Positions 43,000 through 53,402 are shown, counted from the stretch's first letter. The stretch: 64,000 nucleotides of DNA from Micrococcaceae bacterium Sec5.8 (GCA_039636775.1 CP143429.1:186001-250000), one strand, 5' to 3'. Notes: generated by a model from the letters alone, not told the origin. A program made the numbers and translations.

Positions 43000-44747
43000 C
43001 TGAATCCGCCGATCCCCCAACGGGCGGGCTGTACAGACGGCTTTGGACATTCTAGGCAGTCGACTTCGGAAAGTGACACTGGTGGCGGGTCCCAGTTCGG
43101 ATTGTTGTCTGGTGGCGGGTTCCAGTCCGCGTCCGTGTCCTGTTCCTCGTCTGGTGGCGGTTTCCGGCCCTGGCCGTTGTCCAGTGGCGGCCCCGGGTCG
43201 GCCTTCGGTGGCTCGGGGTTCGCTTGCCGGTCCGGGGTCTTCTCCGCCGGGGAGCCCCGGTCCGGGGGCTGGGTCAGTGCTGCGAGGATGGCTGGCCAGG
43301 GTGGTGGTTCCCAGTCCTGGGATTCGCTGGGGTAGTGCCGGCCGGCCGGTGAGGTCCATCCGGGCGGGTGGTTTTTGCTGGCCCCGGTGGGTGTCCAGGC
43401 TGAGGTGTGTTTGAGGCGGTGGTGTTTGCGGCAGGGCTGGCCGAGGTTCGTGATCCCGGTGGTGCCGCCGTCGGCCCAGGCCAACAGGTGGTCCGCTTCG
43501 TTGTCCAGGGAAGCATTGTTACACCCTGGAAAGGGGCACTTGCCGTCCCGGAGGCGAAGCCACTGCCGCTGGGAGGTGGTGAGCCGGTAACTGCTCCGGC
43601 CGATCTCCAACGGCGCCCCGTCGCGGGGATCGGTCAGGACCCGGTAAAAGGACCCGGACCCGTCGGCGATCAGGCGGCGGGCCACCGAGGGCGGAACCGG
43701 CCCGTACCCGTCCAACACCGCCGGTTCCCCGGTAAGACCGAGCAGTGAGAGCACCGGGACGGTGATCAGGACCTGCGCCCGGGGCGACGGCACACCCCCT
43801 GTCCCCGTCCCACCCGTTCCATCCGTTCCACCCGTGGCATCCGTTCGATCTGTCCCGCCCGTCAGCAGCCAGGCCGCGGTGATGTCAGCGCGGAGCTGGG
43901 TCAAGGTCCTGGTCTCGGCCGGGCCCTGAAGGGCGCGCGCGGCGGTGGTGGCCCGGTCCCAGGCCGCGGACGCGGTCACGGCCGGGAGGTAGGCCGAGAA
44001 CCAGGCCATGCCATCCCGGTCCGGGACGAACTCCACCCGCCGGTCCCCGACGCAGCTCGCGTGCCGGGCCTCGATACTGACCGGGTGGTGGCGTTCACGC
44101 CAGGTCCGGGCTTTGGCCCGGAACCGGCCCGGGACAAGCTCCCCGGCCGGGCAGCCCCGGGCCGGGTTCGGCGCCGCGGGATCCAAAAATGCGCTTCCAG
44201 CCCGGCCGTCGCTCCCCGGTCCAGGCCGGTGCTCTCCCCGACCATGACCCGGGCGTGCTGCCAGGACAACTCCCCGGCCTGCAACGCCGCCAGCGTCAAC
44301 GGCAACCCCGAGCACAGTGCCCGGGACTCGCAGATCAAAGCCCCGGCAGCACGTTCGCTGACCGTCAACACACACGCGACCTCCGCCACGACCGCCATCT
44401 CCCACGCGGTGCGCTGCTGCGGCGAGACCGCCGGCGGGGCCAGTGCCTCCGCGGCCCGGACATACTCACCGGTCAACCGGACCTTCACCGCCGCGGCCCG
44501 GGCCTCCAACCGCGCCACCTCAGCCAACCCCTCCAGACACGCATCCGCGACGTCCCGCAACAGATCCCCACCCGGTCCGCGGAGCCCCCCCCCCCCGGGG
44601 GGCCCCCGCCGGGGCGGGCAGGTCCGCGGAACCCGGCCCCCCACCGGGCAGGTCCGCCCCGAAGATCGCGGCAAGCGCCGCAACAGAGCCGGCAACGGCA
44701 CCCACCGCCTCCACGCACTCCCTGCTCAAAGCTTCCCCGCTCTTCAC
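42945..44747 (-). pseudogene. DUF222/HNH endonuclease (13E12-type) broken by two frameshifts, 3' end in IS30
   Basis: Reading from GTG 44747, the DUF222 helical region (YVRAAEALAPPAVSPQQRTA..., LSWQHARVM) and a C-terminal HNH domain (CPFPGCNNASLDNEADHLLAW, CRKHHRLKH) are both present. Two shifts break the frame: one at a C12-G6-C5 run (44585-44607), the other at an A5 run near 44195, where one extra base would restore EAHFLDPAAPNPARG. The Pro/Asp-rich tail then runs into the IS30 right end, and the last ~17 residues are IS-encoded. Homopolymer sites make sequencing error possible. Such genes are common in actinobacteria; function uncertain. Confidence 0.75.
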
Positions 44748-44876
44748 ACCTTCAGACTAAACCGGGGCACCGACAATCCTGATCCCACCCGCGGCGGCCT
44801 CGCATCCGGGAAGAGGCGTGGACACCTGGCCAGGATGCGGATTAGTGCAGAGCGTCAACATGCGCAATTTACCGGT

Positions 44877-46469
44877 CTAGGCTTCGAGGTCCCGGCGCCG
44901 CCAGCCAACATAGCCCAGCGCCGCAAGAGCGGCTGCGGCCACGGTGAGAACCATCAGCACCGCAGCATCGCCGGTGCCCACCGGGAGCAACGGGGAATGC
45001 CTGAACGGAGAGAGGTCCATCAGCCATTGCGGCGCATTCCACAGGACGCCGAACTCTCCGAGGGCGACGAAGGCCAGGAGGATACCCCAAACTGCCCCAG
45101 CCAACCGGGGTGCCCAGCCGAACACCACCAAAGCCAGGCTGGTCACCACCCACGCAGCCGGAACCTGGGCAAGAGCGGCCGTGGTGCTGCGCCCCACCGC
45201 ATCAGGGTCGCTAACGGCGACGGCGGCGCCAACTCCGATCGAGACTCCCGCCAGCAGAAGCAACAGGGCGACCCCGCCCAAGGCGAGGGTGAAGTGGCTG
45301 CTGGCCCAGCGGATCCGCGTGGTGGCCGTGCCCAGCAACGCCTCCGTGTGTCCGGCCGTCTCTTCGCTACGCAAATGGTTGGCGGCGGACACCCCATAGC
45401 CCGCTGCCAGCAGCCCCATCACGCTGATCTCCGCAGCCAGGAAGGCGTCCCTCAGGGCCTGAGGTCCACCGAGCAGCTTGATCACGTCCTGGGCGTTCGG
45501 TGAACTCAGCAGCTCCGCTACGTTGCTGACCAGGGAACCGATCACGACGCCGAATACCAGGAACGCCACGGCCCACGCCACGAGCACCCGGTACTGCAGC
45601 CGCACCGCAAGGTCCCAGGCGCTCGAGAGGGAACCGATTGCCGGCCCGGGACGTTCGGCACGGAGACCGGACCCGAGATCGCGCCGGGCGCGAAGCGCGA
45701 ACGCGGCCGGGATCAGCGCCAAGGACAAGCAGACAGGCAGCACGAGCACCCACCACTGATCTCCGGCAAACGCCCGGATCTGCTGGTTCCAGCCGATGGG
45801 CGACACCCACGAGAGCGCGGAGGGTCCAGGCTCAGCGAGGTCTCCGACGGCGCGCAGCGCGTAGGTGATGGCCACAAAGCCGATACTGATCCCCGTCGCC
45901 GCCCGCGCACTGGCCGTCAGCTGTGCTGCGAGACCGGCGACGGCACTGAAGGCCATTCCCGTGGCAGCCCATCCCAGGCCGAAAGCCACGGATCCGGCGG
46001 CCGGCAATCCGCCGGCGGCCAGCGCTGCTGCGCAGAGCAGCCCGAGCAGGACGTTGGCGGCGAGACCGATGGTGAGGGCGGCTGCCAGCGGCGCGTCACG
46101 GCCCAGCCGCCCGCCGCCGAGCAGTTCCAGGCGTCCGCTTTCCTCGTCGCCGCGGGTGTGCCGGATGACGAGGATGGCCATGAGGACGGCAAGGATCGCG
46201 GTCATGAAAGCGGTGTATTTGATCAGCGACAAGGCCCCGATCGAGGAGGGATCGTAGATTCGTCCGAACATGGCCACCATCGAGGCAGTCGCGTTGAGGG
46301 CGGTGGACGCCTCGACCCGGCTCGTTACATCCGGGTAGAGCTCGGTGCCGGCCAGCGCCGTCGAGTAGGTGACCAGGGCAAAGCCGACGATCCAGACCGG
46401 CAGCATCCAGCGGTCCCGCCGCAGTCCGAGCCGGATCAGGACGCCGGTTCCCGCGAAAGTCTCAGGCAT
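44877..46469 (-). CDS. ABC exporter permease (two-half, ABC-2 type)
   Basis: 530 residues from ATG 46469, which lies inside the end of the ATPase gene (8-bp overlap). About twelve hydrophobic segments in two similar halves. Starts [22 protein letters not shown]; the second half begins near ~285 with [20 protein letters not shown]. This matches actinobacterial antibiotic or polyketide exporters (tetronasin-resistance type) in which one long permease pairs with one ATPase. Substrate unknown. Confidence 0.85.
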   Translation of the reverse strand: MPETFAGTGVLIRLGLRRDRWMLPVWIVGFALVTYSTALAGTELYPDVTSRVEASTALNATASMVAMFGRIYDPSSIGALSLIKYTAFMTAILAVLMAILVIRHTRGDEESGRLELLGGGRLGRDAPLAAALTIGLAANVLLGLLCAAALAAGGLPAAGSVAFGLGWAATGMAFSAVAGLAAQLTASARAATGISIGFVAITYALRAVGDLAEPGPSALSWVSPIGWNQQIRAFAGDQWWVLVLPVCLSLALIPAAFALRARRDLGSGLRAERPGPAIGSLSSAWDLAVRLQYRVLVAWAVAFLVFGVVIGSLVSNVAELLSSPNAQDVIKLLGGPQALRDAFLAAEISVMGLLAAGYGVSAANHLRSEETAGHTEALLGTATTRIRWASSHFTLALGGVALLLLLAGVSIGVGAAVAVSDPDAVGRSTTAALAQVPAAWVVTSLALVVFGWAPRLAGAVWGILLAFVALGEFGVLWNAPQWLMDLSPFRHSPLLPVGTGDAAVLMVLTVAAAALAALGYVGWRRRDLEA

Positions 46470-47445
46470 GGCCGGCCCGCCGCCGGCCCGGCTCCCGGTC
46501 GGTGGTCCGGGACTCCGGCCCGCCGGAGGAAGCGCCGATGGCCGCAGCCGGAGTCCCGGCGGTGACATCTCCGTAGTGACGCAGGAAGAGGTCCTCGAGC
46601 GTCGGCGGCTGGCTGGTGAGCGAGGTCAGTCCCGCCGCTGCCAGTGCCTGCATCAGGTGGGTCAGCCCGGCGGGCTCCACCTGGGCGCTCACCCGGTGGT
46701 TGGAGACTACGACGTCGTGGACGCCGGGCAGGAGGTCCAGGCCCGCAGGCACCACGACGATGTCCGCGGTCACCGACGTACGGGTCAGATGCCGGAGCTG
46801 CTCCAACGGGCCGGTCTCCACGACCCGCCCGGCGCGGATGATGCTGACCCGGTCCGACAGCGCCTCGGCTTCACTGAGGATATGGCTGCTCAGGATCACT
46901 GTGCGGCCCTGCCCGCGCAGTTCGCGGATGCAGCCGCGGAACGCGTCCTCCATCAGCGGGTCCAGCCCGCTGGTTGGCTCGTCCAGCAGGAAGAGTTCGG
47001 CGTCGGTGGCCAGCGCGGCAACCAGGGCAACTTTCTGCCGGTTTCCCTTGGAATACGTGCGGGCCTTCTTCCTGGGATCCAGCTCGAACAACTCCAGGAG
47101 CCGCTCCCTGCGTGCGCGGTCCTGGCCGCCCTGCAGCCGGCCCAGCAGGTCGATCACTTCGCCGCCCGTCAGGTTGGGCCAAAGAGCCACATCGCCCGGG
47201 ACGTAGGCCAGCCGGCGGTGCAGCCGCGCGACGTCGTGCCAAGGGTCCATCCCGAGTACCCGGATGCTACCCCCGTCGGAGCGCAGGAGCCCCAGAAGGA
47301 GCCGCAATGTGGTGGACTTGCCCGACCCGTTGGGGCCAAGGAAACCGTGCACCTCGCCGGCATTCACCTCGAAATCCAGTCCGTCCAAGGCCGTCACTGT
47401 TCCGAAGCGCTTCACGACGCCGGTCATTTCCACCACGCTGCCCAT
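46462..47445 (-). CDS. ABC exporter ATP-binding protein
   Basis: 327 residues from ATG 47445. Walker A is [18 protein letters not shown]; the signature is the degenerate [16 protein letters not shown] seen in drug-export ATPases. Walker B is [14 protein letters not shown], followed by a switch His ([13 protein letters not shown]). Translationally coupled to the permease, so they form one exporter. Confidence 0.92.
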   Translation of the reverse strand: MGSVVEMTGVVKRFGTVTALDGLDFEVNAGEVHGFLGPNGSGKSTTLRLLLGLLRSDGGSIRVLGMDPWHDVARLHRRLAYVPGDVALWPNLTGGEVIDLLGRLQGGQDRARRERLLELFELDPRKKARTYSKGNRQKVALVAALATDAELFLLDEPTSGLDPLMEDAFRGCIRELRGQGRTVILSSHILSEAEALSDRVSIIRAGRVVETGPLEQLRHLTRTSVTADIVVVPAGLDLLPGVHDVVVSNHRVSAQVEPAGLTHLMQALAAAGLTSLTSQPPTLEDLFLRHYGDVTAGTPAAAIGASSGGPESRTTDREPGRRRAGHA

Positions 47446-47555
47446 AGACAACAAGGTACGCCGGAAAGACGGACGCGGCCCCCTGCGGAAAGTCCCGATT
47501 CAGGGGCCGCCCATTCCGGTTAGCGGCCAATCGTTGGCTGTGATTGAGTTGTTCC

Positions 47556-48026
47556 ATGCCATTTCGCTGGTCCGGCCGGGACACCCAGACGCTTTCCGCT
47601 GTGGCGATGAGCGCCCTTCTTCTCACCAGCGCCGCCAAGCACTTCGACGATCCGGCGTTCTTCGGCCCCGTTGTTCCGGAGTACCTGTGCCGGGATGACA
47701 CCGCAGAACAAAACAACAGCCCCTTCGCCGTGCTCTCCCGGGAGGAATGGGTGGCGCTCAGCGGGCTGCTGGAGGCGGCCGCCGCCGTCGGCCTCTTGAT
47801 TCCCGCCACCCGCCGGGCCACGGCAGGTGGCGTCACGGCGATGTTCGCCCTTTTTCTCGCCGGCCACCTCGATGCCCTGCGCAAGGCGTACGGGCCGGCG
47901 GGGACGCCCGGGCAGCGTCGCGTCCACACGCTGAGGCTCCCGCTGCAGGCCCCGCTCATCGCCTGGGCCTGGAGTCTGCGGCGTCCGACGCCGGCCCCGC
48001 CATTCCGGCGGAAATCCGCCCGGTAG
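47556..48026 (+). CDS. DoxX-like membrane protein
   Basis: 156 residues, about four hydrophobic segments (LSAVAMSALLLTSAAKHF; GLLEAAAAVGLLIPATRRATAGGV; AMFALFLAGHLDAL; APLIAWAWSL). Pattern and AxxHF/GHLDAL segments fit the DoxX/SURF4-like family. Start ATG 47556 is preferred over TTG 47544. Its stop overlaps the next start by one base. Confidence 0.75.
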   Translation: MPFRWSGRDTQTLSAVAMSALLLTSAAKHFDDPAFFGPVVPEYLCRDDTAEQNNSPFAVLSREEWVALSGLLEAAAAVGLLIPATRRATAGGVTAMFALFLAGHLDALRKAYGPAGTPGQRRVHTLRLPLQAPLIAWAWSLRRPTPAPPFRRKSAR

Positions 48027-48766
48027 TGCGGCTTCTGACGTCCCCGGCAGTGCGGGTGGGACTCTCCATCAGCATCGCCACGGGACTTTACGGTGTGTCC
48101 TTCGGTGCGCTGTCCGTCACCTCCGGGCTCGACTTCTGGCAGACCATGGCGCTGAGCCTGCTGCTGTTTAGTGGCGGATCGCAGTTCGCGTTCATTGGCG
48201 TGGTGGCCGGGGGCGGTTCCGGCATTGCGGCGATGGGGGCCGCCACTTTGCTTGGGATGCGCAACGGGATTTACGGAATGCAGATCAACGCCCTGCTGCA
48301 GCCCCGGGGCTGGCTGCGGTTCGCGGCCGCCCACGTCACCATTGACGAGTCAACGGCGACAAGCACCGGGCAGACGGATCCGCTTGAGCAGAAACGCGGC
48401 TTCTGGACCGCGGGCCTGGGCATCTTCATTCTGTGGAACTTGTTCACCGCTGTGGGTGCTCTGGCCGGAGAGGCCCTGGGGGACCCCAAGCAGTGGGGTC
48501 TCGACGGCGCCGCCGTGGCCGCGTTCCTGGGCTTGCTCTGGCCGCGGCTCAAGGGCCGCGAACCCGTGGCGATCGCGGTGGTCTGCGCCGTGGCTACCGT
48601 GCTGGCCGTGCCCTTCGTACCCGCCGGCGTGCCGATCCTGGTCGCCGCGGTGGTGGCGGCGGCAATCGGCTGGTTCAGCCGGGGCCGCAGCGACGAAGGA
48701 TTGGAGCCGGACGTCGACCCGTACGCCGAACACCCCCACGCGCGTCCGGCCGGGGATGCGTCGTGA
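48026..48766 (+). CDS. azlC: Branched-chain amino acid exporter subunit AzlC
   Basis: 246 residues from GTG 48026. Characteristic SISIATGLYGVSFGAL and LLFSGGSQFAFIGVV; about six hydrophobic segments. AzlC and AzlD together export branched-chain amino acids. The acidic tail EGLEPDVDPYAEHPH is extra. Start overlaps the DoxX stop; stop overlaps azlD (GTGA). Confidence 0.88.
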   Translation: MRLLTSPAVRVGLSISIATGLYGVSFGALSVTSGLDFWQTMALSLLLFSGGSQFAFIGVVAGGGSGIAAMGAATLLGMRNGIYGMQINALLQPRGWLRFAAAHVTIDESTATSTGQTDPLEQKRGFWTAGLGIFILWNLFTAVGALAGEALGDPKQWGLDGAAVAAFLGLLWPRLKGREPVAIAVVCAVATVLAVPFVPAGVPILVAAVVAAAIGWFSRGRSDEGLEPDVDPYAEHPHARPAGDAS

Positions 48767-49074
48767 ACCTCTGGATATGGCTGCTGCTCTCCTGCCTGCT
48801 GGCATACGCCTGGAAGCTGCTGGGCTACCTGGTCCCGGCCAGCGTGCTCCGGGACCCCCGGATGTCCCGGATCGCCGGGACCATGACCATTGGCTTGCTC
48901 GCGTCCCTGACGATCGTAAATACGGTGGCCTCGGGCCAGGTGCTTGCCCTGGATGCCCGGCTGGGGGCGCTGGCCGCGGCCGGCGTTGCCTTGGCGTTCC
49001 GGGCGCCGTTCCTTGTGGTGGTCCTCGCGGGAGCCGGCGCGGCAGCCGTCCTCAGGCTGCTCGGCTGGAGCTAG
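48763..49074 (+). CDS. azlD: Branched-chain amino acid exporter subunit AzlD
   Basis: 103 residues from GTG 48763, overlapping the azlC stop by 4 bp. Three to four hydrophobic helices (WIWLLLSCLLAYAWKLLGYL, then MTIGLLASLTIVNTVASG and VVVLAGAGAAAVLRLL). Size and order match AzlD. Confidence 0.88.
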   Translation: MNLWIWLLLSCLLAYAWKLLGYLVPASVLRDPRMSRIAGTMTIGLLASLTIVNTVASGQVLALDARLGALAAAGVALAFRAPFLVVVLAGAGAAAVLRLLGWS

Positions 49075-49119
49075 CGGCCCTGCCGCGGGCAGGCGGTTCC
49101 AGCCGGAGGGGCGGCTGTT

Positions 49120-49752
49120 CTAGCCCAGTACGGAGTCGAACGCTGTGCCCGGCAGGGGCGCCTGCGGAGGCAGGGGCCGGTGCGGACGCTCCGTGCGGAT
49201 CGCATCCTCGACCAGAGCCACCGGGCGGCGCCAGGCATCCGAACCCGCTTCCATCGTGTCCACCACGCCGATCAGCATGGCCAGCAGGCGGATCAGGTCG
49301 GTCATGGAAATGTCGCTGCGCAGGGTCCCCTGACCCTGACCGCGACCCAGGAGGACGGCCACGGATTCGATTAAGTCACCCGTGATGCCGGTAAGCAGGC
49401 CGCGCCGGCCGGCGACGGCCCCCAAAAGATTGGCTTCCTCGCTGGCCACGCCCATCAAAGCGTCAATGACGAGGAAAAGTCCGTCTGCAGCATCGGGCCC
49501 GGCCAGCGCCTCTGCGATGACGGGATCAACCAGCAGCCCGAGCTGGCGGTGCAGTGCCGCGAGGACAAGTTCTTCCTTGTCGGCGAAGTTTCGAAACAAC
49601 GTGGCGGGGCCGACTCCTGCCGTCTCCGCGATGGTCTGCAGCGGGACATCCGGCCCTCGCTCCCGGAAGCACAGACGGGCGGCGGTAATGATTTTGTCCA
49701 CATTCCGCGCGGCATCGGCGCGGAGCGGCCTGCGGTCTGCTACCCGGTTCAT
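49120..49752 (-). CDS. TetR/AcrR-family repressor
   Basis: 210 residues. HTH region: NVDKIITAARLCFRERG followed by VPLQTIAETAGVGPATLFRNF. Unlike most TetR proteins it uses LFRNF in the recognition turn. The C-terminal region is helical, with AGRRGLLTGITGDL. It converges on azlCD and is divergent from the thiamine-binding-type gene with 164 bp between. Target unknown; autoregulation is likely. Confidence 0.88.
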   Translation of the reverse strand: MNRVADRRPLRADAARNVDKIITAARLCFRERGPDVPLQTIAETAGVGPATLFRNFADKEELVLAALHRQLGLLVDPVIAEALAGPDAADGLFLVIDALMGVASEEANLLGAVAGRRGLLTGITGDLIESVAVLLGRGQGQGTLRSDISMTDLIRLLAMLIGVVDTMEAGSDAWRRPVALVEDAIRTERPHRPLPPQAPLPGTAFDSVLG

Positions 49753-49916
49753 TCGCTTAGGGTAGCAACGCTGAGGCAGGGTGGGGAGGTTACTTACGGG
49801 TAGTGATTAATGTGACAGATTCCAGGCCCCTTCCGGCGGCCTTCCGGAAGGGAGGCGGGAAGGTTCCGGGCCCGGTTCCCCGTTGCGGCGCCCGTCGCAC
49901 GTGAAAGACTGGGGCC

Positions 49917-50300
49917 ATGTTGCTAGCATTTTCAGTTGCCCCTTCCGGCCGGCCAACGCGCCCCACCGATGGCCCATCCGCCGAAGACGTATCTGCCGGC
50001 TCCGCCGCGATTCCGGCGGACGAGGCTTCCGTCCACGACGCTGTTGCCGAGGCAGTGCGGATCGTCCGGGAGTCCGGCCTGCCAAACCACACCGACTCCA
50101 TGTTCACCACCATCGAGGGGGAGTGGGATGAAGTCTTCGCCGTAGTGAAGCGGGCAACTGAGGCTGTGGGCCGCTACGGCAGCAGGGTCTCATTGGTGAT
50201 CAAAGCGGACATCCGGCCTGGTTTCGCCGGGGAACTTACCGGAAAGCTGGACCGGCTGGAACAGGCGCTCGGAAACCGCGCGGATCCGGCAACAGGCTAG
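49917..50300 (+). CDS. Thiamine-binding-type protein (MTH1187/YkoF-like, UPF0045)
   Basis: 127 residues. Contains LLAFSVAPSG at the start and AVRIVRESGLPNHTDSMFTTIEGEWDEVFAVVKRA, the family core, with Ser/Thr/Glu lining the ligand site. An insert of ~20 Ala/Asp-rich residues (TDGPSAEDVSAGSAAIPADE) separates the first strand. Some members bind thiamine or its breakdown products. No thiamine genes or TPP riboswitch seen nearby. Confidence 0.85.
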   Translation: MLLAFSVAPSGRPTRPTDGPSAEDVSAGSAAIPADEASVHDAVAEAVRIVRESGLPNHTDSMFTTIEGEWDEVFAVVKRATEAVGRYGSRVSLVIKADIRPGFAGELTGKLDRLEQALGNRADPATG

Positions 50301-50364
50301 GACCCCGCCGCCCGGACGTCCCACGCCCTACCGCCCGGATGGCCCAGGGGCTGCCCGACGGCGG

Positions 50365-50700
50365 CCGGAGATCCGGGTGGGGGCGGCGCTGGAGACCCTG
50401 CAGGCACTTGCTGCCGAAGATGCGGAGCCCTTCGACGTTGTCTTCATCGACGCGGATAAGGAAAACAACCCGTACTACCTCAAATGGGCCATCCGCCTCG
50501 GCAGGCCCGGCACCGCCGTTGTGATGGACAACGTGGTCCGGGAGGGCGCCGTCCTGGATCCGAGTATGGATTCCCTCAACGCCCCGGGCATCATCAGCGC
50601 GCTGCACATGCTCGGAGAGGACCCGAGGCTGGATGGCACCGTTATCCAGACCGTGGGGTCCAAGGGCTAGGACGGCTTCGCGCTGGCGCGGGTCCTGTAG
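50365..50700 (+). pseudogene. O-methyltransferase (COG4122) C-terminal relic
   Basis: Frame from ~50365 reads PEIRVGAALETLQAL..., FDVVFIDADKENNPYYLKW, and VVMDNVVREGAVLD, the second half of a catechol-O-methyltransferase-like enzyme. The SAM-binding first half is absent. Near the end, GSKG is followed by TAG (50668) where the family has Tyr; the frame then continues DGFALARVL to a second TAG (50698), the expected natural end. So it is both truncated and interrupted. Confidence 0.7.
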
Positions 50701-50870
50701 CTCCGGCCGGCGCCGCTCCGCACCCGCCGCCCGGCCCCGTCGACAGCCGGAATGCTTCAGGTGCTAAGTGTGCTTTGATTTAGGGAACGGCCCGCACGTA
50801 CTGCGCAGTAACCCAGCCCGCAGGGGTGGACGCCCGCAGGACCAAGACCCTTCGAAAAGAACAGGCCCCC

Positions 50871-51983
50871 ATGAACCGGACCCCCGAGTCGCCACGGCCC
50901 GCCGCCGTGAGGATCAGTTCAGCGCCGGAACAACTGGCCGGCCTCACCCCCCTGCTGGAGACAGCCCGCGCCGCCGTCGGCGATGTACCGGCGTTGTTGG
51001 AGCTGGCCAAAACCGCGGCGGAGGAAGCGCCGAAGCCGGGTCAGGGCCGGACAGCTTATCTGTGGGAGATTCTGGCATCCGTGACGGCCGTCGATGTCGC
51101 TGCCGGCCGTGCCATCGAACCCCATCTTGACGCTGCAGCGATCCTCGCCCAGGCCGCCCAGGCCGCCCAGGCAGTGCCGAACGTCCCGGACCTCCCCACC
51201 TTTAACGGGCACACCTTCGCCGGAGCCTGGGGAGTGTTCGCAGCCGAAGCCGCGGGCCTTCGGCTCCACGCCACGACGGCGGACGGTTCGTTCCTGCTGC
51301 ACGGCGCCAAGCCCTGGTGCTCCCTGGCACCCGAGCTGGACCACGCGGTGGTGACAGCCCATCTGGACGACGGCGGCCGGGCTGCCTTTGCCGTCGACCT
51401 CCACGCCCCCGGGGTCAGCTTCGACGACCCCCTGTGGACCAGCCACGGGATGCGGGAAATTCCCAGCGGTACGGTGCACTTCGACGCCGTGCCGGCCGTC
51501 CCGTTGGGCGACGCCGGCTGGTATTACCGCAGGCCCGGCTTCGCGTGGGGCGGCATGGGCGTGGCGGCCTGCTGGCTGGGCGGGGCGGTGGCTGTGGCCC
51601 GAGGATTCAAGGCTGCCCTGCTCACGGCTGCCGCCGGCGGCCGGGACCCGGACCAGCTCGCGCTGGCCTCCCTCGGCGAGATCGACCGCACTCTCACGGC
51701 CCTGGGCGGGTACCTGGCCTGGACCGCCGGCAGAATCGATGCCGGCGAACTTTCCGATACCGGCGCCTGGAGCGAGGCGCTCCGCATCCGCGGGAACGTG
51801 GCGTCCGCCGTCGAACGCATTCAGGCCCTGGTCAGCCAAAACCTCGGGCCGGCCCCGCTCGCTTTCGACCCCGTCTACGGGAAGCGCATGGCCGACCTGT
51901 CGCTGTACATCCGCCAGCACCATGGGATGCGCGACGACGCGCAGCTCGGTGCCCTTACGCTCAAGGGAGACCACCCGTGGTGA
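50871..51983 (+). CDS. Acyl-CoA dehydrogenase-like flavoprotein
   Basis: 370 residues from ATG 50871. ACAD-like features include TFNGHTFAGAWGVFAAEAAG and LRLHATTADGSFLLHGAKPWCSLAPELDH (middle domain), and a helical C-terminal region with YGKRMADLSLYIRQHHGMRD. I cannot identify the catalytic Glu, so substrate and even dehydrogenase activity are uncertain. First gene of a three-gene coupled cassette. Confidence 0.8.
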   Translation: MNRTPESPRPAAVRISSAPEQLAGLTPLLETARAAVGDVPALLELAKTAAEEAPKPGQGRTAYLWEILASVTAVDVAAGRAIEPHLDAAAILAQAAQAAQAVPNVPDLPTFNGHTFAGAWGVFAAEAAGLRLHATTADGSFLLHGAKPWCSLAPELDHAVVTAHLDDGGRAAFAVDLHAPGVSFDDPLWTSHGMREIPSGTVHFDAVPAVPLGDAGWYYRRPGFAWGGMGVAACWLGGAVAVARGFKAALLTAAAGGRDPDQLALASLGEIDRTLTALGGYLAWTAGRIDAGELSDTGAWSEALRIRGNVASAVERIQALVSQNLGPAPLAFDPVYGKRMADLSLYIRQHHGMRDDAQLGALTLKGDHPW

Positions 51984-53398
51984 AGTTCACCCATCAGGAC
52001 ACGGGAACCGGTGAGGATGCCTGGGCAGCCAGCCCACTGGCCGCGCTTCCGGAGCTGCCGCTTGATCCGGGGGAGCTCGCCGGCCAGGCCTTCATCGTCC
52101 TGGCCGCGCATCCGGACGATGAATCCCTGGGAGCCGGCGGGCTGATGGCCCGGTTGCGGGGACTGGGCGCCCGGGTCACGGTGCTGTTGTGCACAGCCGG
52201 GGAGGCCTCCCACCCGGATTCACCCACCACAACGCCGGGACAGCTCGCCGGCGTGCGGCTCCAGGAATTTGACGGCGCACTCGGACACCTGCTGGCGGAT
52301 CCGGGGTGGCGTTTCCTCTCCCTGCCGGACGGCAGACTCGCCGAACACCTGCCCGCGGTCCGCGACGCACTCCAGCACGCCCTCGCCGACGCGGCTGCCG
52401 GCTCCGGGCTTCCAGCGGAACGCATCACCCTCGTGGCCCCTTACCGGCACGACGGCCACACCGACCACGAGGCGCTGGGAGCCGCTGCCGCCGAGGCGGC
52501 CGCCGCCGGCGGCCACGGACTGCTCGAATATCCCATCTGGTACTGGCTCTGGGCGGACGCCGCGGACCCGGCCTGGCAGTCCTGGCTGCGGCTGCCGCTG
52601 GACCCGGCGGAACAGCGGGCCAAGGCAGCAGCGATGGCCGAACACACCTCCCAAGTCCGACCCCTGTCCGGGCAGCCGGGGGACGAAGTGCTGCTCCCAC
52701 CAGATTTCCTGGCACATTTCGACCGGTCGTTTGAGACGTTCGCCTGGCAGCGACCCGCCGCTGGCGGCAGTTCCTACGCGGCCGCCGACGCGGAGCGCGT
52801 CTTCGACGCCGTCCACGCCGGAACCGACGACCCCTGGCAGTACACCACCAGCTGGTACGAGCAGCGCAAACGCACCTTGACCCTCGCGGCCCTGCCCCGC
52901 GAGAGCTACGCGGCAGGACTGGAGATCGGCTGCTCCATCGGGACGCTCAGCGCGGACCTCGCACCACGCTGCACCACTTTCCTGGCCGTCGATGCGAGCA
53001 GCGAGGCGCTGGCCCGCGCCGACCGGCGCCTCGAGCACCTGCCTGCCGCCCGGACACGCCACCTGACCGTGCCGCGGGACTGGCCGGACGGGCGTTTCGA
53101 CCTGATTGTCATCTCCGAGGTGGGCTACTACCTTGCGCCAGATGAGCTCGCCGAACTGCTCGCAAGGGTTGAAGCCGCCCTCCTGCCCGGCGGGACCCTG
53201 GCACTGTGCCACTGGCGCCATCCCGTCACCGGGTGGGAGCTCGACGGCGACGCCGTGCACGCCGCCGCACGCCGCCAACTCGGCTGGGCCGACGCTGGAC
53301 TGTACCGGGAACGCGACTTCATCCTCGAGATCCTGACGGCGCCGGAGTCCGTCAACCCTCGCCCGGGTGCGGGCGCTGTTCCGGTCCCGGGAAAGTAA
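51977..53398 (+). CDS. Bifunctional PIG-L deacetylase / SAM-dependent methyltransferase
   Basis: 473 residues, start GTG 51977 (or 51980), overlapping the previous gene. Residues ~30-230 are PIG-L/LmbE: zinc motif AAHPDDESLGAGG and YRHDGHTDHEALG. These enzymes N-deacetylate sugar amides, as in mycothiol or GPI synthesis. Residues ~280-465 are a NodS-like methyltransferase: LEIGCSIGTLSADLA as the SAM loop and FDLIVISEVGYYL. NodS N-methylates deacetylated glucosamine, so deacetylation then N-methylation of one sugar is an attractive but unproven scheme. Confidence 0.88.
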   Translation: MVKFTHQDTGTGEDAWAASPLAALPELPLDPGELAGQAFIVLAAHPDDESLGAGGLMARLRGLGARVTVLLCTAGEASHPDSPTTTPGQLAGVRLQEFDGALGHLLADPGWRFLSLPDGRLAEHLPAVRDALQHALADAAAGSGLPAERITLVAPYRHDGHTDHEALGAAAAEAAAAGGHGLLEYPIWYWLWADAADPAWQSWLRLPLDPAEQRAKAAAMAEHTSQVRPLSGQPGDEVLLPPDFLAHFDRSFETFAWQRPAAGGSSYAAADAERVFDAVHAGTDDPWQYTTSWYEQRKRTLTLAALPRESYAAGLEIGCSIGTLSADLAPRCTTFLAVDASSEALARADRRLEHLPAARTRHLTVPRDWPDGRFDLIVISEVGYYLAPDELAELLARVEAALLPGGTLALCHWRHPVTGWELDGDAVHAAARRQLGWADAGLYRERDFILEILTAPESVNPRPGAGAVPVPGK

Positions 53399-53402
53399 GC
53401 GT

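Noticed and set aside
47747..48025. Longer AzlC starting inside the DoxX gene
   Set aside because: The extension is the DoxX gene in another frame; GTG 48026 overlapping the DoxX stop fits coupling and family length.
51317..51976. N-terminal extension of the PIG-L/methyltransferase protein
   Set aside because: It overlaps the acyl-CoA dehydrogenase-like gene and is Arg/Gly-rich nonsense; GTG 51977 gives the normal PIG-L start.
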